A stretch of DNA of 25,932 nt. It comes from UBA4416 sp031539425. GTDB taxonomy: Bacteria; Bacteroidota; Bacteroidia; B-17B0; Aurantibacillaceae. The notes beneath the pieces are model-generated. The model made no database searches and was not told the DNA's origin. It was given only the letters and a program-made list of their open reading frames with translations. The stretch spans positions 1 to 25,932 of the forward strand of contig JAVKLI010000079.1 in the NCBI GenBank assembly GCA_031539425.1. The letters run 5' to 3'. The number at the start of each line of letters is the position of its first letter. The stretch's first letter is position 1. Below are positions 8,024-16,634 of the stretch, in pieces. The position numbers and the translations under genes were made by a program.

Positions 8024-11000
8024 ATGAAAAAAATAACTACTTTATTTTCTGTTTTACTTGTTTTTTTTAGCTATCAGTTGTTAGCTCAAAACATTTCAAT
8101 TAGTGATAATCCTACAATTCCGAATCCCTCAGCGTTATTAGATGTTAATTCCAATAACAAAGGAGTATCAATACCTAACGTTTCTTTATTAGCAACAAAT
8201 AACGGGCTTTCACCTATTTATAAGCCTAAAACGGGTTTACTAGTTTATAATACTAATTCAACTACAGGTTCTTTTTCAGTTGTTCCTGATTTTTATTATT
8301 GGAGTGGCCCACCTAATAATAAATGGACTTTGATTCCTGAAAATGTAGCACCTTTAGCTTCAAATAAATTATTTTTTGGTATTGCACCCCCTTCTTCTAC
8401 TGTTAACGCAATGTCTGGTGATTTTTATATTCAAAAAAATGGCTTAACTAATACTTTATATGGCCCATTATCAGGTTCCCCCCTTGCATGGCCATCTGTT
8501 GGCACAGACTTGAATGGAAAAATGATATATTATGGTGTTCTTCCACCTAATACTCAAATAGGCGCTGTAGATGGTGATTATTATATAATGTCAGATAATT
8601 TATCTTCCACACCTTCTTATACCATGTATGGTCCTAAAAGAAATGGAGTATGGCCTTCAATTGGTGTAGTTATAACTAAGGGAAAAAATGCTAATGTTAT
8701 TTTAAGTGGTACAGATCCAGTTACTACTCAAATTAACGCTGTTGATGGGAATTATTATATGATGTCTGACGGCTTAACTCCTGCTGGCTCTTATACTTTA
8801 TATGGACCAAAATCTAATGGACAATGGCCAACTTCAGGTTTAGTTTTACATGGAGCTTCTTATATTCCATGGGGCACTTTAGGTAATTCGGCTTCTTTAA
8901 AAAGCAATTACTTTGGTACTAAAGATGCAACAGACTTAGCTATACGAACAAATAGCTTGGAAAGAATTGTAATAGAAGGTAATACAGGAAATGTAGGTAT
9001 TCCTATTACACCTGACTATAGAACTATTTTAGATATTTCTGCTAATAATAAAGCTGTTTCTTTACCTAATGGATTAATTCAAAATGTAATTAACCCAAGT
9101 CCATTGACTGCACCTTTAAAAAAGGGGTGGATGATGTATAACACCTTCGATAATGGCTCCTTAGATCCTACTACTAGAATAAAACCTGAGCATTACTATA
9201 CGTCAGGTCCAAACACTTGGAGAAAATTAAATGATGTAATTCCAGGCATTGTGCCTACAGGACCTCTTGGTTCAAAGGGGTCTTCTTCACCAAGAGTAAT
9301 ATCTGGCGTATTAACTACTGGAATGACAACTCCTTTATTAACATCTGGGATTGATGGTGATTTCTTTATTGATAAGGTAACTAGTAAAATGTATGGTCCA
9401 AAAAACAGTATTGCAGCCGTAGTTTGGCCTGTAATTCCAGCTGCAACACTTGGAATTGGTAGTGAAACTGGCTTGATAAAATTTGGTACAGATCACCCTA
9501 ACAATACAATATCTTCAGTATCTACAAATAATGGTGATTTTTATATTAATACGGTTACAAAAGAGATGTATGGGCCAAAAACTAATAATACTTGGTTAGG
9601 AAGCGTTCCAATAACTACTTTGCAAGGATTAACAGATAAAAATCTGCACAGTGGTATTACACCGCCACAATCTCAAGGAATAGCAGGTGATTTTTATATT
9701 GATTATATTGATAAAAAACTTTATGGTCCTAGAACGTCATTTGGTTGGGATTTGAATCAAGCTGCTGATTTGCAAACTTTTAATTGGGCAACATCAGGAA
9801 ATACTGCAGTTACAAATACTAACTATATTGGTTCATCTTTGTCAAGTAAATTAATTGTTCAGGCAAATAAAAAAGAAGCTATTCGTATTGTACCAACTGA
9901 TGTTTCAGGTGATTATTTAAAAAGTATCAATATAGGGTTTGGCACTTACGGTGCAGAACCAGACTCGTCAGCCATGCTTGATGTTATGAATAGAGCCTTA
10001 ATTACAGGCGCAACAAATGTTGGTATCTCTATACCAAATATTCAATTAACATCTATTAATCAAATTTCACCTTTTACGGTTACGCCAAAAGTTGGCTTAT
10101 TAATTTATAATACAAATACATCTGTTTCAGGAAGTGTTAGCCCAGGATTTTATAATTGGAATGGTACAAATTGGTTCACGTTAGGTCCAATAACAAATAT
10201 AAACTCTGCGGGTGTACCAGGGATAAATGGTAGCAAAATAATTACAGTATTTGGATATCCAAATACAATTACTACAGGAGGTAAAACGGGTGATTATGCT
10301 ATGGCCTATTTAGGTTCAACAGTTTATTTAGTTGGACCTAATAATGGAGGTTGGTCAGTTGGTGTTCCTACTTTAGCTTTAAATGGTTATAAAGGAGATC
10401 AAGGAGATCAAGGCCCTATAGGAAATGCAGAAAGAATTTTAGCAAGTACAATTGCTATTAATTCATACACTGATGGGGTAGTTAATGATTATTATTTTTA
10501 TAAAAATATATCTGGAGCTTCTCCTAAAGTTTATTGGAATGGACCTAAGCAAGCAAATGCTTGGAATCCAACTTCAAGTACTTTAATTACTGGTTTTAAA
10601 GGTGATTTAGGTGCTTCAATTTATACTGGCGTTGCTGTTCCTTCTAAAACTTTAATAGGCTTAAAAACAGGTGATTATTATTTACAATCGTCTACTTACA
10701 ACGTTATGTCACCAACAGGAACTGATGTAACAAAACAGTCAGTTATTATGTGGGGCCCTTACAATGGTTCCTCATGGGTAAACACCTCAACATATCAAAC
10801 TGTAGGTTCTCAAGGACTTTTAGGCGAGTCAGGTTCTCAAATACACAGAAACACTAATTCACCTGTAGGAACTACAATTGGAAGCGTTGGAGATTTTTAT
10901 TTACAAATGATGGGAGTTTATGGTTTTCCAACATATTCTGTAATGTATTATGGGCCTAAAGATAATACTGGATGGTCAAATATTAAATCATTCAATATTG

Positions 11001-14000
11001 CAGGATCAAAAGGAGTAACGGGTGATATGATGCTTACCGGTACAGTTCCTATTAGTTTTACTAACCAACCAGGAAAAGATGATGATTTTTATTTATTTGC
11101 AAGTGGTACTGGTTCAACAGCTAGTGCAATATTACATGGGCCTAAAACAAATGGATTTTACTCAACCAATACTAATACATTGAATTTAGTAGGTCCAATT
11201 GGTAAACCTGGTATAAACGCATCAAATGGAATTAAATTAATTAGTACGGATCTTGTTCCAAATCCAGATCCAAAATTTACTAGTGTGGGCAATATTGGAG
11301 ATTATTACTATCAAAAAGTAGGAATTGGAACAAGTACAACAGGTTTAGTTATTTTTGGTCCGAAAACGGGAATTAATAGTGCTACTGATTGGGGAAGTGG
11401 TGTTAGTTTAGTAGGTAAAAATAGTTCTATTATTTTTTCAGGACTTAATATTCCAGTTGATGCTATAAATGGGTCATCTGCTACATTAGGTGATTATTAT
11501 ATTAGATCTGTTGGTAATGCTCAAGTAGGTACTCATACGGTAACATATTATGGACCTGCAGATGTAAATGGAACATGGAATAGTGCAGCATTTCCTTTAC
11601 AAGGTATGCATGGTGTTGACGGCTTTGCTTTAAAGGGTTCGCCTAATGATCCAGCTCCAGCAGAAGGATTGCTAGGAAGTTATTTTTTTAATAATAAAAC
11701 GGGTGTTATGTGGGGGCCAAAGATTACTGCAAATACTTGGGTTGGTACACAAACACTTTTAGTTAAAGGTGCAGAAGGTCTTAAAGATGCTTGGAGTTTA
11801 CAAGGTAACGCTGGAACAAATCCAATTTCAAATTATGTTGGAACTAAAGACTTAAATGACCTTGTTGTAAAAACAAATGCGATTCGTAGAATGCAAGTAT
11901 CATCAAGCAGTGGTAATATTGCTTTTAATCGTTCAATTCCAGATTTATCTTCTGTAATTGACATGCAAGAAACTACAATAGGGTCTTTAAAAGGTGTTTT
12001 AATTCCACAAGTTTTTTTAACAGTTTCAACTAGTGCGTCTTTTTTAAATGGTTCTCCAAGCATAGGTTTGTTAGTTTATAATAAAGGAATGAGTACATCA
12101 ACTATGAACGTTGGTTTTTATTATTGGAATGCTACAGAATGGACTCAATTGAGAATTGGAAATCAGCCTCCTGGTTTAGAATTGAAAGGTGAGAAAGGAT
12201 TTAGAGGTATTTCTACTTTTAATAGTTCATCAAATAATATTAATGATTTGAATAGATATAATAATGGTGATTATTTTTTAGATCAAGTTAATAATGTACT
12301 ATGGGGACCAATGGATTTACTTTCATGGACTGCTAATCCTGTAATAACAAAATCAGTTTCTATAGTTGGCCCTCAAGGACAATCTATATTAAGTGGTGCT
12401 GCAAATCCAACTAATACAACCGGAGGATTAACACCAGATTTTTATATTAATTCTACATCAAAAATCATGTTTGGTCCTAAATCGTCAAATAGTTGGTCTA
12501 CAGCAAGTACTTTTACTTATAATTTAGACCCTCAAGGTACTTTACCTTTTGCCAAAGTTAATAATACTTTAACCCCTACAGGTTATATACCTACTATGAC
12601 TGGCCCAGGTTTACCAGCTAACTTCGTTGCATCATCTAATTATAATAGTGTTCAGGCATATTTAGGATTTGCATCAGGAACTAGTACTTGGAATCCAAAT
12701 ACTACAGTATTACCACAATTTTTAACAATAAAACTTGATAAACCAATCGCTATATATAAATATGAACTTAATGGTGCTGGCCCTTTGAATTATCCAAACG
12801 CTTATCAAGTTCAAGCATCAAACGATTCTTTAAATTGGGACGTACTTGATAATCAATTAACTCCTTTATCTGCTAGTACACCTAGTGCCTTAGTTTCAAA
12901 TTCTGTTACTTCGGGTATATTATATAAATTTTATAGATTGCATATAGCTCAAATTGTTGGTAATGGAGGTGTTAGTAAGTTTCAAATTTTTGAAAAAAAC
13001 ATGACTGCTAACGATATTTGGTATGTTGATAAAACAAATAAACAAATCGGTTTAAAAATTAAATCTACACAAGAGGTTAGATCTGACGCTATAGGTTTAA
13101 TGATTGGTGATGGAAGTGCTGTTGGTATTGGAAATAGACCTTTTAATGGAGAGTTACAAATGAGTAATACAAATAAATTAAAAAAAGTTGTGTTAAAAGA
13201 TAATAACTTAACACCTACAACTCAAAATTTTATTGGCTTTGGTAACGATAACGTTAATTTGAGATATCAGATTGCTTATCATTCAGCAAGTAGTATACAA
13301 TCTCATAATTTTAACTCTGCCTTACAAACTGCAACAAATTCTACTGAACTTATGAGGATTCAAAAAAATGGGTTAGTGGCAGTTAATAGAAGTTATGCAG
13401 CAGAATCTACAGGTTCTTTTCAAGTAGCTGGTGATGCGTTTAATATTGATGCAAATAATAAAATAGGCATAGGAACACTCACTGTTATGCCTGATTACAA
13501 AGCTCAAGTAATTGGCAATATAGCTGCTGATATGTTTCAATCAACCTCAACCCAAATAAATGGATGGAGAAGTATCTATGATGGCGGATTATACATGAAA
13601 GATGAAAAATGGATGAGAGTTTTAAATGAAAAACCTATATTATCTAACAATACGATTATTTCTCCAACTTTTGCAGTTGGCTTACCTATAAGTGATAACC
13701 CTACAACTCCAAATGCTGCTGGTATAAAATTGCATATTGAGGGTTCAGCTTATTTAGGCGGTAATCCAGGTAATACTTCTGTTGAATCTGGTTTATTGGT
13801 AAATAAAATCACTCCATTTTCACATGTTGTAATTCCTGGTGAAGGTATATTTGATATTGAAGGAAGTACAAAAATTACAAAATTGGGAATTGGAAATGAA
13901 ACCCCTGAACATAGAATTTTTTTAGACGAGCCTGGGCAAAATCATTTTTTAAGCGTTAATGGCTCTTCACGTTTTGACGGCCCTATTATAATTTCTCAAA

Positions 14001-14917
14001 ATCTTGCAGATAAAGACTTAATACTTCCAACTGAGGTTAGACTGTATGTTGTTGGAAATATGCATAATAGACAGAATTTGACAGTTGGTAAAAATAATGA
14101 TGTATTAGGGTATGTTGCAGTTGGAAAACCAACAACACAATATAAACTACACGTTGAAGGTACAGCAAGGTTTTTTGATGGAAATATTGGTATTGGAAAT
14201 AACGCGCCACTGTATAAAATTGACGCTCGTGGTAGTGCAACATTTGCAATAAACTCAAAGACTATTTCTTTAAGATCGAAAAGTTGGTTTGTATTTAACA
14301 ACTCTACCCAAGGGGGTTGGAAAGACTCAATATCTCAGGCTGGGTTTTTTTATCATTCTCAAGATCCTGATTATTTATGGTTTGGACATACTGATTTAGA
14401 AGGTTCTGTAGGTGTAAAAACTAAACAAGTTTGGGTAAATAATAAAATTTTAATTGGCACTAATGTAGGTGATGCTATGGTTCATGTTGGTAATGCTAGC
14501 AATAGAGGTACAATTAAATGTACTGAAATTCAAGGTAATTCAGATATTAGATATAAGAAAAATATATTGGATATAGTTGATGCAATTGAAAAAGTTAAAC
14601 TAATGCAAGGCAGAACTTACAATTGGAGGGTTGAAGAATTTCCATTAGCTGGATATAGAACTGATAATCAGTATGGTTTTATTGCCCAAGAACTAGAGAA
14701 AATAATACCAGAATTAGTTATTACTGGCTCTGATGGTTACAAATCTATTAACTATATGAATTTATCTTCTGTTTTAGTTGAAGCTATAAAAGATTTAGCA
14801 AAAGAAAGAGCTGAATTAGAAAAAGAGTTAAATTCAAGCAACGAGCAAATTAATAAAGAAATTGAATTGTTTATGACTGAGTTAAATAGAATAACATTGC
14901 TAACTGCAAAAAAATAA
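8024..14917 (+). CDS. giant secreted modular fibre protein with C-terminal S74 auto-processing domain (paralogue B)
   Basis: A 2297-residue paralogue of the upstream gene with the same architecture. Signal peptide: MKKITTLFSV..., likely cut LLA|QN after residue 21. Then an ALLD/GVSIPN module (about 33-108), GPK modules in blocks of three (115-276), three (406-586), eight (728-1253) and two (1382-1506), each block separated by a GN/ALLD module, a shorter, more divergent F5/8-type-C-like domain (about 1518-1661), tail-fibre-like repeats (1663-2169) and peptidase S74 (2173-2297; SDIRYKKNI with S2173 and K2178, then GFIAQELEKIIPEL). The segment from the S74 serine to the end is 125 residues in both proteins, but the last 40 or so, a probable coiled coil, differ strongly. 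Collagen-like triplets remain between modules (GYKGDQGDQGPIG, GFKGDLG, GEKGFRG). No T9SS C-terminal sorting domain is apparent. A T8 tract (8061-8068) lies inside the signal-peptide codons. Start choice is secure because the signal peptide begins there. Confidence 0.9.
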   Translation: MKKITTLFSVLLVFFSYQLLAQNISISDNPTIPNPSALLDVNSNNKGVSIPNVSLLATNNGLSPIYKPKTGLLVYNTNSTTGSFSVVPDFYYWSGPPNNKWTLIPENVAPLASNKLFFGIAPPSSTVNAMSGDFYIQKNGLTNTLYGPLSGSPLAWPSVGTDLNGKMIYYGVLPPNTQIGAVDGDYYIMSDNLSSTPSYTMYGPKRNGVWPSIGVVITKGKNANVILSGTDPVTTQINAVDGNYYMMSDGLTPAGSYTLYGPKSNGQWPTSGLVLHGASYIPWGTLGNSASLKSNYFGTKDATDLAIRTNSLERIVIEGNTGNVGIPITPDYRTILDISANNKAVSLPNGLIQNVINPSPLTAPLKKGWMMYNTFDNGSLDPTTRIKPEHYYTSGPNTWRKLNDVIPGIVPTGPLGSKGSSSPRVISGVLTTGMTTPLLTSGIDGDFFIDKVTSKMYGPKNSIAAVVWPVIPAATLGIGSETGLIKFGTDHPNNTISSVSTNNGDFYINTVTKEMYGPKTNNTWLGSVPITTLQGLTDKNLHSGITPPQSQGIAGDFYIDYIDKKLYGPRTSFGWDLNQAADLQTFNWATSGNTAVTNTNYIGSSLSSKLIVQANKKEAIRIVPTDVSGDYLKSINIGFGTYGAEPDSSAMLDVMNRALITGATNVGISIPNIQLTSINQISPFTVTPKVGLLIYNTNTSVSGSVSPGFYNWNGTNWFTLGPITNINSAGVPGINGSKIITVFGYPNTITTGGKTGDYAMAYLGSTVYLVGPNNGGWSVGVPTLALNGYKGDQGDQGPIGNAERILASTIAINSYTDGVVNDYYFYKNISGASPKVYWNGPKQANAWNPTSSTLITGFKGDLGASIYTGVAVPSKTLIGLKTGDYYLQSSTYNVMSPTGTDVTKQSVIMWGPYNGSSWVNTSTYQTVGSQGLLGESGSQIHRNTNSPVGTTIGSVGDFYLQMMGVYGFPTYSVMYYGPKDNTGWSNIKSFNIAGSKGVTGDMMLTGTVPISFTNQPGKDDDFYLFASGTGSTASAILHGPKTNGFYSTNTNTLNLVGPIGKPGINASNGIKLISTDLVPNPDPKFTSVGNIGDYYYQKVGIGTSTTGLVIFGPKTGINSATDWGSGVSLVGKNSSIIFSGLNIPVDAINGSSATLGDYYIRSVGNAQVGTHTVTYYGPADVNGTWNSAAFPLQGMHGVDGFALKGSPNDPAPAEGLLGSYFFNNKTGVMWGPKITANTWVGTQTLLVKGAEGLKDAWSLQGNAGTNPISNYVGTKDLNDLVVKTNAIRRMQVSSSSGNIAFNRSIPDLSSVIDMQETTIGSLKGVLIPQVFLTVSTSASFLNGSPSIGLLVYNKGMSTSTMNVGFYYWNATEWTQLRIGNQPPGLELKGEKGFRGISTFNSSSNNINDLNRYNNGDYFLDQVNNVLWGPMDLLSWTANPVITKSVSIVGPQGQSILSGAANPTNTTGGLTPDFYINSTSKIMFGPKSSNSWSTASTFTYNLDPQGTLPFAKVNNTLTPTGYIPTMTGPGLPANFVASSNYNSVQAYLGFASGTSTWNPNTTVLPQFLTIKLDKPIAIYKYELNGAGPLNYPNAYQVQASNDSLNWDVLDNQLTPLSASTPSALVSNSVTSGILYKFYRLHIAQIVGNGGVSKFQIFEKNMTANDIWYVDKTNKQIGLKIKSTQEVRSDAIGLMIGDGSAVGIGNRPFNGELQMSNTNKLKKVVLKDNNLTPTTQNFIGFGNDNVNLRYQIAYHSASSIQSHNFNSALQTATNSTELMRIQKNGLVAVNRSYAAESTGSFQVAGDAFNIDANNKIGIGTLTVMPDYKAQVIGNIAADMFQSTSTQINGWRSIYDGGLYMKDEKWMRVLNEKPILSNNTIISPTFAVGLPISDNPTTPNAAGIKLHIEGSAYLGGNPGNTSVESGLLVNKITPFSHVVIPGEGIFDIEGSTKITKLGIGNETPEHRIFLDEPGQNHFLSVNGSSRFDGPIIISQNLADKDLILPTEVRLYVVGNMHNRQNLTVGKNNDVLGYVAVGKPTTQYKLHVEGTARFFDGNIGIGNNAPLYKIDARGSATFAINSKTISLRSKSWFVFNNSTQGGWKDSISQAGFFYHSQDPDYLWFGHTDLEGSVGVKTKQVWVNNKILIGTNVGDAMVHVGNASNRGTIKCTEIQGNSDIRYKKNILDIVDAIEKVKLMQGRTYNWRVEEFPLAGYRTDNQYGFIAQELEKIIPELVITGSDGYKSINYMNLSSVLVEAIKDLAKERAELEKELNSSNEQINKEIELFMTELNRITLLTAKK

Positions 14918-14947
14918 TTTAATATTATTATTTACACTTTTTCACAT

Positions 14948-14983
14948 AAAAGAGGTTGTATTAATATTACAACCTCTTTTTTA
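14948..14983 (+). terminator. rho-independent terminator after paralogue B
   Basis: AAAAGAGGTTGTA (14948-14960) pairs with TACAACCTCTTTT (14968-14980), a 13-bp stem with a 7-base loop leading into a T-run. It begins 30 bases after the paralogue B stop. Confidence 0.85.
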
Positions 14984-15042
14984 TGCTTTTAGTTTTACTA
15001 ATATTATTTTGAATTTAATTACTTAACCGAGTTATAATTACT

Positions 15043-15222
15043 ATGAAAAACACCCTAAAACATTTACAACTTTTTTGGATAACAGTAGCTTGTTTATCAC
15101 TGTTTTTATGTTTCTATTTTTTAATTACGGCATCATTATATGATAGCCTTTACATGTTATTTGCTACTGTAATGGCAGTTATAATGTATTTAAGAAGGAA
15201 GGCACAGCAGCGTGGAAAATAA
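15043..15222 (+). CDS. small two-helix membrane protein, 59 residues
   Basis: An ATG at 15043 opens 59 codons to a TAA at 15220-15222. The peptide starts MKNTLKHLQLFW, has two hydrophobic stretches (about 11-31 and 35-50) separated by a short polar turn (SLYDS), and ends in a basic tail (LRRKAQQRGK). By the positive-inside rule both ends may face the cytoplasm. It sits after the strong terminator of the giant gene and converges on dnaN, its stop lying 15 bases from the dnaN stop. I cannot name the family. The clean TM-turn-TM-basic-tail pattern argues for a real gene. No signal sequence for export and no catalytic motif are visible. Confidence 0.7.
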   Translation: MKNTLKHLQLFWITVACLSLFLCFYFLITASLYDSLYMLFATVMAVIMYLRRKAQQRGK

Positions 15223-15237
15223 GGAGAGCTAAAACGT

Positions 15238-16359
15238 TTAATTGTTAAGCATTACAGGCATTACTAACATTAAAATATCCTCTGCTGGATTTGGTTTTGT
15301 GCTTGGGGTAATAATACCAGCTTTATTTGGCATACTCATTTCTAAATTAATTTCATCACAATCTAAATTTTGTAGCATGTCTATAATAAATTTTGAGTTA
15401 AATCCTATTTCCATATCTTCTCCAACAAATGAACAAGTTAATGTTTCTTTACCATCATTTGAATAATCTAAATCTTCAGCAGATACAACTAATTGGCTAC
15501 CATTAATTGTTAAACGAATTTGATGCGTTGACTTATTTGCAAACACACTTACTCGTTTTATGGCACTTAAAAGTAGTTGTCTATCAATAGTGAGTTTGTT
15601 AGGGTTAACTTTTGGTATTACTGCTTCATAGTTAGGATATTTACCATCAATTAACTTACATATTAAATTAATATTTCCAAAACTGAAATACGCATTTGAT
15701 TTATTAAATTCAATTTTTACTGCATCATCTATACCTGTTAATAGTGATTTTAAAGCTGCTAGTGGTTTTTTTGGCATAATAAAATTTACAGCCATACCTG
15801 CCTGAGCATCTTTTCTTACGTATCTAACTAGCTTATGAGCGTCTGTAGCTACAAAAATAGCACTTTCTTCTTCAAATTGAAAATAAACGCCACTCATAAC
15901 TGGTCTTAGCTCATCATTACCTGTAGCAAAAATTGTTTTGTTAATTGATTGTGATAACACCTCGCTTTTTAATACAATTGTAGCAGCTTCATCTAATGAT
16001 GGCAATTTTGGATATTCGTCACTATTATGACAAGAAAGGTTATAGTTTCCCGTTTCGGTTATTAATTTTGTTGAATTTTTTAAAACATCAATTTTAAATG
16101 TTATAGGCTGTTCTGGTAAATTACTTAATGCTTCTAATAATGTTTTAGCAGGAATAGCAATACTTCCATTATCTTTACTTTCTACAGCTACACTTGAATT
16201 AATGGTTGTTTCCATATCACTTGCTGTAACTTTTAAATGACCATCATTCAAATTAAATAAAAAACAATCGAGGATAGGGATGCTGCTATTATTATTTAAT
16301 ACACTACTAATTGATTTTAAGTGTTTTAGTAATAATGATGATGAAACTATAAAAGTCAT
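15238..16359 (-). CDS. dnaN: DNA polymerase III subunit beta (sliding clamp)
   Basis: Ring-forming processivity factor that tethers DNA polymerase III and repair polymerases to DNA; it acts as a dimer at the replication fork. The 373-residue length is typical (E. coli 366). Three repeated clamp folds are covered: N-terminal (MTFIVSSSLLLKHLKSISSVLNN...), a central domain with GNDELRPVMSGVYF and FVATDAHKLVRY near residues 145-185, and a C-terminal domain ending LMLVMPVMLN, which forms part of the pocket that binds clamp-interacting peptides. ATDAHKLVR is strongly diagnostic. It is not next to dnaA here; hemL lies 275 bases upstream on the same strand, probably as a separate unit. No frame damage is seen. 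Confidence 0.97.
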   Translation of the reverse strand: MTFIVSSSLLLKHLKSISSVLNNNSSIPILDCFLFNLNDGHLKVTASDMETTINSSVAVESKDNGSIAIPAKTLLEALSNLPEQPITFKIDVLKNSTKLITETGNYNLSCHNSDEYPKLPSLDEAATIVLKSEVLSQSINKTIFATGNDELRPVMSGVYFQFEEESAIFVATDAHKLVRYVRKDAQAGMAVNFIMPKKPLAALKSLLTGIDDAVKIEFNKSNAYFSFGNINLICKLIDGKYPNYEAVIPKVNPNKLTIDRQLLLSAIKRVSVFANKSTHQIRLTINGSQLVVSAEDLDYSNDGKETLTCSFVGEDMEIGFNSKFIIDMLQNLDCDEINLEMSMPNKAGIITPSTKPNPAEDILMLVMPVMLNN

Positions 16360-16634
16360 AGGATATATATTTTAAGCCTCTAAAAATAGGTATTAGAAAA
16401 TAATTTTTCAAAATCTATTTTCAATAGTTTTAAACATTTTGTATGAATAAGCAAATAACTTGGAAAAACAGATTAAAGCACACAATATTGGCGCTACTAT
16501 TACAATTTATACAAAAATAAAATGCCAAGGTTGTTTTAAAATTTATACCATTTAAAATGCGTCTATTTTTTTAATTAATAATGTTAATGTGTTTTTTAAT
16601 TCTACGATTAATACACTTCATGTTCATTTAATTT

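Noticed and set aside
13996..14301. A 101-residue minus-strand ORF inside the tail-fibre region of paralogue B, and other 60-90-residue ORFs opposite large genes.
   Set aside because: They lie wholly inside well-supported genes on the other strand or frame, show no family motif, and look like shadows of coding sequence.
1197..14917. The giants as phage tail fibres of an integrated prophage, because of the S74 and tail-fibre-like repeats.
   Set aside because: Both have signal peptides and no phage structural, integrase or lysis genes are nearby; such domains are common on Bacteroidota exoproteins.
16396..16422. GAAAATA ... TATTTTC inverted repeat upstream of dnaN as an operator or terminator.
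   Set aside because: The stem is only seven bp and nearly all A/T; this is expected by chance at this composition.
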